From contig OZ018411.1 in NCBI GenBank assembly GCA_963969595.1, forward strand, positions 3,102,501 through 3,166,500: DNA of 64,000 nt. Direction: 5' to 3'. The notes below the pieces were generated by a model. That model was given only the letters and a program-made list of their open reading frames with translations. It did no database searches and was not told where the DNA came from. Positions 34,929 to 47,090 of the stretch are shown piece after piece (position 1 is the first letter of the stretch; every line of letters begins with the position of its first letter). The stretch comes from Neckera pumila. Lineage: Eukaryota > Streptophyta > Bryopsida > Hypnales > Neckeraceae. Position numbers and translations under genes: made by a program.

Positions 34929-35456
34929 CTCCCTCTATCTCCAAATGATCTTCTTGTTGAACTTTGTGACATTGCAAATCAATCAAATTCGGCTTTTGAT
35001 TGCTATCTAGGAACAATAAAACAACTACAACTAGTAGTTATCCCTCCATCCATACAATCATCAACTGAAAGACAAATAAAATGACTGAAGGGATCAATCA
35101 ACACTCTCTGTTCTTATTTTAGCATCTCTTAGAGTGTTGCATGATTGAAGGAAATGAAGCTATAGGAACAGAAGAGAGGTTTAAACATGGTCTGAAGTTC
35201 ATACAAATTGCCCACAAAATGACAACGTTACTCTCGACAATTAAGTGCCCACTAATGTTCTTTGAAAATGTCCAAAAAATTCCACAATTTCATACTCCAA
35301 AATTGCACTTTGAAAAGGGCTTCAAAACTCAAAGTTTCTAGGATGATAGGAGTGTACCAAAATCTTCTTATAGTGCAAAGGGGTTTTAAAATATTATTTC
35401 AGCCTTAATCTATAACATTTTGTTCAACAAGAAGATCATTATTGGGACAGAGGGAG
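34929..35456. mobile_element. Stowaway-like MITE (Tc1/mariner type), 528 bp, TA-flanked
   Basis: The left end CTCCCTCTATCTCC and the right end GGGACAGAGGGAG are inverse copies, and the match continues inward through ATGATCTTCTTGTTGAAC on both sides (about 35 bases). The element is flanked by TA at 34927-34928 and 35457-35458. CTCCCTC termini with TA duplication are the established hallmark of plant Stowaway MITEs. At 528 bases it is longer than most Stowaways. The short frames inside have no transposase motif. Confidence 0.85.
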
Positions 35457-35458
35457 TA

Positions 35459-36821
35459 GTTTTTTTAAAAGCTAAATTTATCCTTTTAGCAAAATTTTAC
35501 TATAGTATTAGAACATTCAATGCCTTATACCTATTGTTATTGTCATCAACCATACAATTATCCATTATTTGTATGAAAACGTGCAGTCTTGATTTCTACT
35601 AGAACACCTAAAGCCATTTTATTGACATTTTTTATCCTTGACATTCTTATAGAAGTTAATCCCCAAAGTTCTTTGACTATACCTTGATAAATAAACACTC
35701 AAAATAGGCCATTTTGATTGCGAAGTCCCCCCAAAAATGACAAATGAAATCTTAATGCCTCTTATTGTAAGATCTAGGAGTAAACTATTTTATTATATTT
35801 AGTAAGAAAAAAGGAGGCTTTGACTACAAAAATTGCAAGTTTGTTGAAGTTGAAAAGAATGTTTTTTGAGGGCATCCAAATTTCGAATAGCTTTGATTCA
35901 GAAAGGTTTTGCACAAGTTAATTTTGTGTTTTCGCCTGAATCATTTTTTGCTTTCTTTTGTATAGAATTGGCCTCATATTCAAAAAATTCAGGGTAATTG
36001 CAAGAAACACCTGCCAATTTGTTGCGTTTTATAGTACTCATGCCTTTTTTCCTGGAGCACTTTAAAATTAGAAAAAGAATTATATAGTTAAAAAAATATG
36101 GCCAATGTATACACTTATAAAATGAAGGTAACCACTGAAGGATTATCATAGAAAAGTTCTCTAAGTAGGAGAACTAAAAAAGTGCCAAATCTCAAGAAAA
36201 TTTACACTTTGATGTTCTAATTAGTAGAAAATAGGCAAAAAAATGAAATAAATGAAATAAAAATTGACTATTTGTAATAACTTTATGGAGATGGTCATTC
36301 ACCAAAAAGAAAAAAAAAATCACATGTTTTGAATTGCAAGTTAAAAAAGGCTCATTTTGTGGACTTCTACATGACATATAATTAAATATTTTCTTAAAAC
36401 CACTGAATAGAGACTAAATTTTAGCTCCAAATTTGTTATCTGGGTACTACTTTATCCAAAAAATTCCAAAATTAGCAAGTGTGACATAAAATTGGAGACT
36501 ATTTTTGGATAGTAAAGTTTTTCTTTTAAATTCCACATAAATTAGGCAAGGTATATTATAGTCATCAGTACCATGCATGTAAATTTTGAATCATTTGGAT
36601 CCATAATGCAAAAATTATGGCCAAAAAACAAGTCAGCACGCAAAGTATGACGCAAAATAGGTTAAGTGTTTCTTGAAATCATCCTTCATAACATTTCAAA
36701 TTGGAGAACATGCATTAAAAATTCCAATAGGGAACTAGCTTCAATAGAACTCTTTGACAAAGCCATTTTTTCAATGATTTTTGGCTTGTACCGTACATAC
36801 ATCAATCTCTTCAAAATGTTA
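35459..36821. other. AT-rich intergenic, nothing recognised
   Basis: No supported gene or repeat boundary. Confidence 0.4.
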
Positions 36822-37102
36822 CATTAGGAAAAATTTCAGCCCTCCAAAAGGCCGCTAAGGAATTGATTTACGAGACCTCTTTGGTGCAATTTTAGAATGA
36901 ATAAAAAATATATTTTTTGAAAATATTTTATTAAAAAAATATAAAAAATATAAAAATATAAATCTGACGTAGTACTACTGCCACGTCAGCACCCAATTTT
37001 TAAACATTAAAAAATAATTTTTTATTTTGTTTTTTTTCCATAATTGCATCGGACGGGTGCCAAACTCGCGGCCTTCTGGAGGGCTGAAATTTTTCCTAAT
37101 GA
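36822..37102. mobile_element. Short TIR element, GGAGGGC-type family (~281 bp)
   Basis: The clearest member. The left end is CATTAGGAAAAATTTCAGCC then CTCCAAAAGGCCGC. The right end is GCGGCCTTCTGGAGGGC then TGAAATTTTTCCTAATG, so the inverted repeats are about 34 bases long with few mismatches. The interior is AT-rich and holds a GACGTAG / CCACGTCAGC phrase. Non-coding and MITE-like. No clear target-site duplication. Confidence 0.85.
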
Positions 37103-37736
37103 TGGTTAAGTTTTAGATTTCAACTAGTCCTAGAAGAGGGCAAAACATTGCCCAAAGCTTTTGGCTTTGGCAAGTTTGATCAATTTTTGGCCTAAAACAT
37201 CCAAGTTGAACTGAAGGGCAATTGGATATATTGGTCTAGAGAAAGCTGGTTTAGGATTTACAGTGCCCAATTCATCATGAATTACTAACATTATTAGATA
37301 AGCTTACCACATGCCATGTCCTCTGAGCACCTACATTATATTTTGTGCATGAAGATGTTTTTCTATTCTATGAAATACAATTTTAGAAATTTGGCATCTA
37401 CCTCGCATAGCTTTGAAAGCCAATTATCTTGTGTGCACAGAAATGAGAAGGCAAGCTCTTTATACAAGTAGGATGGTAAGAAGTAAAACAACCCATCTAG
37501 GATATGTAAATTAGAATTAGTAGGAGCTCAACCGCTTATAGTTGAGTCAACTGTGAGATATGTGTTCAAAGTCGTTGGATGCTTTTGCATTTCAACTTCA
37601 AAAATTCGTAACTAATTCCACAAAGCTCCAAAAAACATGAAACGGCTTGGGTTAGATGCCACTCCATTTGTCTTTTAAGGAAAACTTACTGAAAAATAAT
37701 TCAAGAAGCCTAACCTTCCCAAGTATTTATCAAGTC
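37103..37736. other. Intergenic, nothing recognised
   Basis: No supported feature. Confidence 0.4.
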
Positions 37737-38666
37737 TTAACCTCTAAAGGACTAAGGCCTTCTTTCTGCCAAAAAACACTCAAAACTGCCATTTCTATAG
37801 CAAAGAGTAAGAAAGTTTGAAAATTGTTTTTTTTTCACATCTAACTGCAATATCTTACACTGAACTATTTTGAAAATGTGTTGAATTTCAGAGTTTTTCA
37901 TTGCATATAGATTGCAAGATATCTGTGTTTAAAGTGAAAAAAAAAATTTCAACCCACATCAGGAAGCTGGGAATAGATTATTTGACTTTGAACCTTCTTA
38001 AATTTAATTTTTAGCACTACAAATGTTTGACCAATAATTCTTTATGGTGGAGAATTCAGTTGAGGATCTAGGAAAAAAATTCAAAAAACTTTAATTTTCA
38101 TACTTCAGAACATTGTTAAGTAGAAGTATATATAAGATAGAAGGAAAATCTAAATTATTAATATCTCTAAAATGGAATTAAAGTGCACTAATTCCAATAG
38201 TAAGATTGTTGTAGCAAAAAAACTAAACCATGTAGAATTTTATTTTTTTTAAATTGTAAGAACTGCATTCAAAAATAAATCTTACAAGTTATTTTTTTAA
38301 GAAGATGCTTTAATTGCCCAAAAAACAAGCTTGTCCATAACTTTCTCATAACAAATCCAAATGGAATGAATCAAAGCTTTCCAGGTAGACAAAAACATAA
38401 TCTTTGAGGAAAAAACTTCAAATTCAAATTCAAATTTTTGAACTTTTTTGGGCTGCCCTCCCTCCCTTCCCCTTTTAAGTCCTAAGTTGTTTGGGGCATA
38501 ACTTTAGTTCCCGGGCACCAATTGGAAAAAAGTTATATTCATACAAAGCTAATCAATTTTTCTATCTTAAAAAAAATTCAAAAAATCAGGATGAAAATCA
38601 ATCCATAGGTACCTACCCAAAATTCCCATTTGTCCCCCAAAGGGACAATGGGCCTTTAGGAGTTAA
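37737..38666 (+). mobile_element. TTAA-TIR element, type A, full length (~930 bp)
   Basis: It runs from TTAACCTCTAAAGGACTAAG to GGCCTTTAGGAGTTAA and is colinear with 22444 and 52208. The right flank starts GGTAG, as at 14205 and 16193. A 75-codon frame at 38491 is not conserved in the other copies. Confidence 0.88.
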
Positions 38667-38769
38667 GGTAGAAACTTCTAAAAGCAACATTTTTTGTTCG
38701 CCAATACCTAAGCAATAGCCTTGAATGAACACTTCAAGACTCAAGGCCTCTACAACTTTTAGCATGCAA

Positions 38770-39918
38770 CAAGTGAAAGATGAGGAATTTCTTAATTCCT
38801 AAAGGACCAAGCTAAGTTTTTTGGCAACATAGCAAATTGGGGGAGCTCACTACGAACGGAATTCTTATTTATTTTTCTTTGAAACTTTGACACAATATGT
38901 GCCCAAGGAGTAACTTTAAAGGCCCAACAATTTTAAAAACTTTTGACAACATGGTGAAAAGATAAAGTATGATATGTCATTTTCATTGGTCGGCGCGCAG
39001 CTCCTAAAATTTATAAAAAATCACTTTCTTCAAAAATTAAAATTTGAAATTGATTTTCTAGAATTATATATATGCAGAAAATCATTCCATTTTAATTAAT
39101 GAGATGAAAGTTATGAGGAGTTTTAGTTTGCGAGTAGTTACTGAATCTCTACTCTAAATATACTTTGAAGTCATTTATTTAATTTAATTTTCAATATTTT
39201 GAAAAAAATAAAAATATTGGATGTATATTATTTATTACAACATTATAAGAATTAGAATTGTCATTTTTCAATTCCATAAATAAATTCTTAACGCTTTAGT
39301 AATTTGAATAATTTTCTATTCCTTCTGTTTACTATTTTTTTCCTATATGTTGTACAATTCCAAATGATCTAAATTTTTTTCAAGCATGTAGCAACTTGCT
39401 TTAAGGAATGAATCCAAAGAGTAAGCACCATTTTGGACATTTTTCCATACAATGTGACCTTGTAAAGTGCAACTGACTAATTTTTTGCAGGGCCAAAAAA
39501 GGGAATTTTGTCAATTCAAACGCTAATATCTTGCAATCTACACGGTGGAAAATTCAAGGTGAATATAGTGTTAAATATAGCCTATCATATGTTTTCAACT
39601 TAAAAAATTTATAAACTATTATTAGAATGTCAAAAATTATGAAACCCTGCCATTAGATAGTTGGATTGCATTTCTTCTTACTTCATGGATAATCTCATCT
39701 TAAGTAGTTTTTTTTGTGATATTTGACCTTTGCAATAGTAGGACGAGAAAAGTGTTGCTTTTACGTATTTCAATCCTTCAATGGGTGGTTTTCAAACCTC
39801 CAACTTTATTGATGATCAAAATCAAGCCCTTTTTATGTCCAGAACAAACTAGATTTTTATAGCGTTCACAAATTCCTTTACAACTTCTCCGATGTAATCA
39901 ATGAAAGGTGAGGAGTTT
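38770..39918 (+). repeat. Tandem segment unit 1 (flank-element-flank)
   Basis: The flank AGTGAAAGATGAGGAATTTC before the TTAA element, and the flank from about 39570 (TAGCCTATCATATGTTTTCAAC then TTAAAAAATTTATAAA...) after it, both recur around the element at 39919. This shows that the locus was duplicated in tandem. The later shared phrase CAAAATCAAGCCCT (39818 and 40592) extends the match. Confidence 0.75.
38792..39556 (+). mobile_element. TTAA-TIR element, type B, right end missing
   Basis: It begins TTAATTCCTAAAGGACCAAG and follows types 9894/17101 up to the phrase ATCTACACGGTGGAAAATTC, losing the last ~160 bases. It sits between the duplicated flanks described for 38770. Confidence 0.8.
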
Positions 39919-40680
39919 CTTAATCCCTATAGTTCCATCACTATGTTTTCACCGAAAATGCTCAAAAATTGCCATTTTTAATACAAGTACCAAATTTTTG
40001 AATTTTTTTCCACCGCATGGATTGCGAGATATAAGCATTCAAATCCACTGAAATCATATTTTTGGTCCTGCAAAAAACATGGCAGTTGCACTGCACAAGC
40101 TCACTTTTCTATGAAACAATGTCCAAAATGGTGGTGCTTCTTTAAATTCTTTTTCCTGGACAATTTGGCTATATGCTTGAAAATTTTCACTTCATTTGGA
40201 ATTGTACAACATATAGGAAAAAAATAGTAAGTAGATAGTAATAGAAAATGATTCAAAATACTAAATTGTCAAGAATTTAATTATAGAGCTGAAAAATCCC
40301 AATCCCAATGGTTGCAAGTATGTAATAAACAATCTACATCCTAGCACTAATTATAGTCTATCTTACGTTTTCAACTTAAAAAATTTGTAAAATATTAATA
40401 GAGTGTTTGGAAATTTACAAAACCTTTGCCCACTTGGGTTGCATTTTTTTTGTGTTCGGTAATAATCTCGGCAAGTAGTTTGTTTTTTTCCCCTGGTTAT
40501 TTGACCTTTGTGATGGTAGGACAAAAAAAAAAAGGGCAAGAACCTTTTTTGGTGTTTCTACCCTTCCAATGGGCACTTTCCAAACCACCAATCAAAATCA
40601 AGCCCTCCCTTTTATGTCCAAAACAAACCAGACTAAAATGAACCCCTGTAGCGCTTGCAATCAATTCCAAGGAACATCCC
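39895..40680 (+). repeat. Tandem segment unit 2 (flank-element-flank)
   Basis: This is the second copy of the flanks of unit 1: CAATGAAAGGTGAGGAGTTTC on the left, and on the right from about 40348 TAGTCTATCTTACGTTTTCAAC through TTTGACCTTTGTGATGGTAGGAC. The element inside lies in the opposite orientation to that in unit 1. Confidence 0.75.
39919..40347 (-). mobile_element. TTAA-TIR element, type B, reverse, half length
   Basis: It begins TTAATCCCTATAGTTCCATC and then follows the reverse complement of the right half of 17101-18033, ending at AACAATCTACATCC. The other half is missing. Confidence 0.8.
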
Positions 40681-40783
40681 ACCCAGAATGTGATCCCTTT
40701 AATGATCACAACATGAGGTCAGCAATTTGCGCTTTGCCCATTTCAACGGTTTCTGTATCTGGATTTGGCATACCATGCGAACG

Positions 40784-40855
40784 CAATTGGTTGTTAAGCC
40801 CCTCAAAAGGGAGTCCAGACAATTGGTTGTAAAGCCCCTCAAAAGGGAGTCCAGA
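40784..40855 (+). repeat. Two tandem 36-base units
   Basis: Units start at 40784 and 40820 with CAATTGGTTGTTAAGCCCCT / CAATTGGTTGTAAAGCCCCT and each ends GGGAGTCCAGA. There is one difference between the copies by my reading, so this is a recent duplication. Confidence 0.9.
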
Positions 40856-41559
40856 CAACGGAAAAGAAAAGAAAAAAGCCAATGCATGTTTCCTAGATTT
40901 TTATCCAAAGTCACCGCTAGCACGAGTTACGGAAAGAAGAAGAGGTGGAGCAATTTTTTCTTTTAAAAATTAATTTTTTTCTTATAAAAAATCAAAAGGG
41001 AGTAATTCTTTAAATGTCCATGTAAAGAGTGGACAGAGGAGTCAAGACTCATGTGACGGATTGTTGTCATTAATAATAGATAAAAAGGAACCTTTGCAGT
41101 GATTAAAAAGAACCTTGTAGTGATTTGTGGTTTGGTAGGGCAGAATTGGTGTGCGGCCCAGCTTGCAAATGATATTGGACACTTGGGGTGGGCCATACCT
41201 ATCATTGAGAAGCTTGTCCTGGAGTCGCACACTGATAGCATTTCCTCAAAAATCATGATTCATTCCTGTCAAACTACATCTTTTTATTACTTTCATAATA
41301 AAAAACCTCCTTTTTTTTTAATTTTTTAAGAAATAAATAATGAACTAGCCGTGAAATTTGCTGCCAGAAAGACCATGGAAAAGGCCCTGTCTCTTGGGAC
41401 CACTATCATCATGGAATTGCAAGACCTATGTGGCTCAGTGAGCACCAGGCAAACAAAAAACAAAAAGAGAAGCGCAAACTTGCCTTGCAAACACAACACA
41501 TGTCGTGATGGATGGAGCGACCCAAAGTCTTCTGTACATGTTCAGCTCTTTTGTCGAGC
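40856..41559. other. Intergenic, no gene recognised
   Basis: Several overlapping frames of 60-103 codons occur on both strands here because the composition is less AT-rich, but none has a recognisable motif. Confidence 0.4.
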
Positions 41560-41632
41560 TGTTTTGGCTTGGCTGTTATTCTTTGGTTTCTTTTTAATGC
41601 AGTGGGTCTCCCATTTATTCACAAAAAAAAAA
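41560..41632 (+). mobile_element. LINE 3' tail fragment with poly(A)
   Basis: CTTGGCTGTTATTCTTTGG, then TTTTTAATGCAGTGGG and CCCATTTATTCA, followed by 12 A, matches the 3' end of the LINE at about 50120-50182. There CCATTTGTTCAA is followed by AAT repeats. This is a severely 5'-truncated insertion of the same LINE family. Confidence 0.75.
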
Positions 41633-44600
41633 AATCTTATGTACAACAAGACCTCACTATAAAGTTGACTCATTGCAAAAAAATTTGGGAACAAGAAGTC
41701 TACCTGAAATTCTACATCATTCATGACATTTTTGAATGGGCTTTGCCAATAGTGTGAGCCATGGCCTTTTTCAAAATTCCTTCTTGAAAAGGGACTTGGA
41801 ATTTCTAGAGGGACATTTGCAACAAATGGATATCTTATTTAACCTTGAGAGAAAAAATAATTATAATGTCGGTTCCAAAGTCCATTGTAAAAATTATTAG
41901 AGTTTGTCAGTTCAAGCAAGTTAGACTAGCCACGCCTCTTAGGTCGTGAAGAGCAAGAATTACACTTTGGTGCTTTCTTTCTAAAAGTTGATTCCATGAC
42001 ATAGATCAACATGATGAGAAAAAATAACCCCTACTATAACAAAGCGTTGGAATAGGATGGCAGGCTAATGGGGTTGTTTTGACTTTTGCTTCGAATGGAA
42101 TATTTGTCACTTTCAAGATAAAAATATTCCACTTTGGTGTAATGTCTTTTACATAGTTGAACACCAACTAGTTTTCCAAAGTTTAAAAATTGTAAAGTAC
42201 ATAGTGGAAAAAAATTGAACAATTAAAGCATTGTATTTCTTTTAAATTATTTGTAGTGGTTAAGTGGTCTAAATTTTCTAGCATTTTAATATCTAAATTG
42301 GAAAAAAGGGTGGATGTAACTTGATAGGTGAAAGTGTCATATTGTAGAGGACTTAGGTGTAGCTATCATCATAATTTCTATACTGTAAGTCTTGAAAATC
42401 AATTACAGATTTATGCTAAAGTTATTGGCCAAAATTCTCTAGGTTTTAAAAAAAAAAATTCACTTACAATTGTCTTTTACAATTAATGAAGGCAATTTAG
42501 AACTACAACTCAAATTTTAGATTTTTCTTTTCAAATAGGTCATCATTACTTTCCATTCAAAAATACAATATGAGATTCATTTTCATTAATTATCATCAAT
42601 GCTATAGAAAAACACCAAAAATATTGTTTTATGACAATGAAACACCGTTTTGTATATTAACATCCATTCCAATCTAACAATCCATCTATTTATTCCATTC
42701 AAAAATTCACAAGAAACTTGGACTTTATAGAATTATCCTAGAAGTCATGAAAGTCACACATTCTTTAGACCCTAGTTTGCTCCTTTTTCTAAATAGCATG
42801 ATATTTTTATTCAACTTGTACCTTTTTGTAGGATAATTTTTGTAAGTCAAGTTAATACGTCCAATTCTCATCAATTCATAAAACTTTAACATACAACTTT
42901 TATTGCGCTCATAGTCATTTTCACTCTATTTTAGTACCAATGCTATTACTAGTAGATTACACCACTCATCTTTCCAATAAGTTGGTAAAACTAGTAATTT
43001 TGTCAAATTTTAAAAATAAAACACATTTTTTAATGAAGTGAACCTTAACCGTTTCCTCTTTCTCACCACAAGGCTAATGTGATTATAATAACTAATATGA
43101 CACATATTGGTATTCCAAATATAATGGCCAGAACTACCTAATTTATTGATAAATTATATTTTCTAAAATTAAAAAACTACAAATCTGACATTCCTCCTCC
43201 ATTGAAGACTTTTTATTATTAGTACCAAAAACATCTCCAATTCTCTAAGGTTATTTATATCAAGTATCTACTAACCAAATAGGACCAAACTTTCCTGTTT
43301 GATTATTTTTGAAACTATTATATTTTAAAGTGAAATCAATCTCTGAAAATATGCTAAATTAAAATTTTAAAAAACATTGTATATATATAATATGATGAAA
43401 ATAATAAAAATAATTTATATTTGAATTTGAGTTTAATATTGAAGAAAACGCATTATTAAAGAAAAATGTATTTTTTCAATTTTCAAAATATCAATGATAA
43501 ATATATTTTTTAAGTCAATGTCATCTAGCTTGTGAGTTTAAATTGTGTGAAGTGCACACTACTTCTTTTAGAGCTTTCCAACAACAATACCAATAACGGC
43601 ATGTTGGCTTGGAAGTTGTAGATATCTAAAGTGTAACTACAAAATAATAAATAAGCCTTCAAATTTAATACTAAAGCTCCGTTGTTCTCCACGCTACAAA
43701 TAACATTGAGGGTTGCTATTGTGTAAGCCTAAGAGCATGAACCTAAGAGCCTAGAAGACAGTAAACCTATATTATAAGTGTAGGCCTAAATTATAGAAAC
43801 TTTCCATGATTACAATGTAACTATATTACAAATGTTTATATTATAAGTACCTTCAATGGTTGTAGGATGTCTACTTCTAAATATGCTCAAGGCTCACATG
43901 GTTGCATTTTCATGCTCACACAGAAGCATCATTGCTCAAGAGCAAAGTTTGTTTCACCAATTTGGCAACAAGCACATGGTGCAAAATTGTGCAAAAAAAT
44001 TCAATTTGAGTCAAGAAAGCTAAAGTGAATGGTGAACAATGAGCAATGAGCAAAGAGCAACAGGCAATGAACATGTAGAAAATTTCTAAATCCCAAATTT
44101 GGAAGATATTTTAGGATATAGGATTTGGGATTCAATTTTTCATCCATTATAATTGATGAATTTAGATGGAAATGTTGAGCAGATCGATGAATGTAGTTGG
44201 ATGACAAAAAGATAAAACATACTTGATGGTGGATAAACACCTAAAAAATCCTTCTTTTGGTTGAAATATTTTAGGACAATATTTTGGATGCATTGATTTG
44301 GATGCAATACATTCAAAGGGCCCACTTGCAAACCAATTATTAGCATTTACAAGGTGCTATAATAGAACATAATTGGGGATTAAGGTGCTCATAGTCATTT
44401 AACTTCCATAGGTATTTATTTATATATTTGTGCTAATTTAACTAGACCATTGAAAGCTTCCATCTAATATTAGCATGGTATTGATTTAATCAATACTAGA
44501 GATCACCAAAAACAAATGACAATGGTATGGTTGCGTAGAAGTCTTTCTTCTAGAAAAAGCTAATGATCCTTCAAGTTCCAATCAACAATTTAGGTCTATC

Positions 44601-45839
44601 TGAAAGCTAAGCCACAGTGCTACCATAAAATAAGTTCGTTCCTTCCCTTCAACAAATCTGGTTTTGTTATCCACATGCTACATATGGGAATGAAAAATAG
44701 TGAAATTCCGAGAGAATACGGTCTAAGTCTTATAATATTTCAAATATTATGCATGCATGCCATACATAAACTTGAGCCTTTAGTCAGAACTTGGGCGCTT
44801 AGTCCAAACGGGAGTTTGAATTTGCTTAATTGCCCTAACCTCCTCTACTTTAATTGTTGAAGTGGTCTAAAGAGATATAATTTGCATAACTAGATTAACA
44901 TGTTGAATTTGAGGGTTTGGCTTTATTGCTTCTTCAACATACATAGATGCCAATTTCTCTGAAGACAACTTACTACTTCAATATGTGCTAGTAGGACCAA
45001 TTGTAGAGACAAAATTTGAGTCCATTGAATTTAATCTTGGTCTCCATGTCTTTGCATCCCTGCGCAATGCTCTTGGTCTCTTGAAGGCAGCATGCCTAGG
45101 AAGTTTAAGATTTGGCCTTGAGACATCGATGGGCTACCACAACTCAATTAAACTAGTTTTGGTGGACATTACTCCATGAAAAACTTTTCATCATCAGTAA
45201 TGCAAGCATATCCGTGTGGAAAGGCATTTCACCTGTTTGCGGTTAATCTTCCATGACTACTTCAAACCATTGATGGATTTTGGCTTTTGTGCATGGGTGA
45301 CCTAGGCAGATAACGCCATCTAGTTCAATTAGTAATTACACAATCATCCTTTTTAATTTCTAGAAGAGCAAATTTGACAAAATCTACATAAATACTTGCT
45401 ACAAAAGCCTAAATTTTTGGAGTTCATAACTATCCAAACTATTAAAAGCTAATATTAAATGTGCAAATATCAGAGTTCACACCAAGATAGCAGATCCAAG
45501 TCTAATATAAAATGCACAAGTAAAGACACATAAACCTAGGGACGGAAAAAATAATATTTGGTCAAAAACTCTAATTCAGAGGCGCGATGGCGGATTGCTG
45601 ACGGAACTCTGTCTATCTATGGATCTTCTTGCTACAAGAATGTCGATGCTTGCGACTGAGTGATCTACTAGATTGTTGCGGTTAGCGTATACCTTCGGCA
45701 TATGGTTGGTGGTTGCAGATTTTAAATCGGCCTACTCTAACCCCAGGCATAGTGGATAAACGTGCTTAGTCGAACCCTAATAGCTTTTATTTAGATCTAT
45801 ACATGAGACGCAAATCTTTGACACTAGATCTAGACATGG
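41633..45839. other. Long AT-rich intergenic stretch, nothing recognised
   Basis: No TTAA element, LINE piece or coding frame could be supported in these ~4.2 kb. Around 44030-44070 a short purine-rich GAGCAA-type repeat occurs. 45575-45840 is less AT-rich and may be the 5' leader of the LINE that follows. Confidence 0.4.
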
Positions 45840-46072
45840 AATCACATCGTGATGTAGTAAGGGACAAAAGGAGATATACAAGCGATGAATACCTTCAGCT
45901 TCATCGCTAGTATGCTAGAAACGTCAGACATGAATAAGACATTAACATGTTTAATAATGCAAAACAGGGCCACAGAGAACAGTTGCAGAGTCAGAGTATT
46001 TGGGGTTAGGCGCCAGATCTGCGAGGTCAACACTACATTTACAGGAGTTGTCACCTCAGAGAGCCAGATGTA

Positions 46073-46843
46073 GTGTTTTTTAATCGGCACAATGCGGAGA
46101 ATCTTCAAAGGGCACCGAATCCCAAAGCTACTAGGACGTTGCCTACAACTACAATGCTGAATCCGTATACTCCAACATCGGGGGAATCTCTTCCTCAGGG
46201 ATCTTACTGCAACTGGGCAGGCATGTTACTTCAAAATTACAAGGTACTACCTTTGGGAGCTCTTGATCCATCTGCCTTGTCACAAGAAATTTCTTTGTTG
46301 CAAAGACATGTTGTAGTAGCAGGGTTTGTAGGAGGAACAGTAGATGAACCAACTACAAGGGCGTGGCTTGTGGATCTGGGAAGAAAGCTTCACCCTAACC
46401 GCATCCTGCTTCACAAAAATGTGGGTAACAATTTTCAATATGTTAAAGTTGATAGCATCAATGCAATAGAGAAATGCATCAACCTCTTGCTACACAGGTT
46501 CCAAGGTGGTGAGGCTACCTACCAGTATTGGCAGCCATCATTCAATCCTTTTTCTCATACAATTTCCAACCAACCGTGTTGGCTACTCCTATAGGGACTG
46601 CCTCTCAAATTTATCCCCTTCTCGGAGACAATCATACAAATGCTGGAGAGGCAATTGGCGTCCGACATCCCGAATCTTGCTGTGAGTCCACACAAGTATT
46701 ACATGGTGCTTGATCTTTCGGAAGGATGGATACCCAAGGTGTACATTGACACACAAGAACGTGATATGGCTAAAGTTACAATTGTTTACGAAGATCCTTG
46801 TATCAATTGCCCTAGGTGTGGTTCCGGCTCCCATCCATTCTAG
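46073..46843 (+). pseudogene. LINE ORF1 remnant, DUF4283-like with CCHC-type knuckle
   Basis: Nucleic-acid-binding ORF1 protein of a plant LINE. One frame runs through with an in-frame stop at about 46595, after SNQPCWLLL, and a second stop inside the zinc knuckle (CPRCGSGSHPF, stop, then RC). The core shows VVVAGFVGGTVDEPTTRAWL, then NLLLHRFQGGEATYQYWQPS, then LSEGWIPKVYIDTQERD. The same protein is encoded on the minus strand at 59.2-60.5 kb. The order of a DUF4283-like domain followed by a knuckle is typical of plant LINE ORF1 (family knowledge from memory). Non-functional as it stands. Confidence 0.8.
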
Positions 46844-47090
46844 AGGTGCACACAGCCCATGTCCAACAGAGACTTCATCAACCGGGCCCCTTTTTCGAGC
46901 GAAGGACCGCAGACAAATCGTGAACATTGACACCACGATCCCTCTACGCTACCACCCAGATAGTACACCCATGGCAGTTACCAACCTAGACCAAAGACAA
47001 ACAAAAGATACAACCGACACAGCCACATATATGGTAGCCAGACTAGACAACTACTGGCCACACCAGATGTAAATGGGTTTACCCTGGTTC

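Noticed and set aside
34851..35084. 77-codon open frame
   Set aside because: It overlaps the Stowaway-like MITE, starts outside it and resembles no transposase.
38491..38718. 75-codon frame in a type A element (and similar frames at 52948 and 568)
   Set aside because: The frames occupy the same region of the element but are broken differently in other copies, so they are by-products of shared sequence, not a conserved gene.
40784..40855. Possible CRISPR-like repeats
   Set aside because: Only two directly adjacent 36-base units without spacers, in a eukaryotic context.
40426..41757. Cluster of overlapping 60-100 codon frames on both strands
   Set aside because: No recognisable motif. The cluster reflects the less AT-rich composition, and part of it is the duplicated flank and the LINE tail.
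46589..46936. 115-codon minus-strand frame
   Set aside because: Shadow of the LINE ORF1 on the opposite strand.
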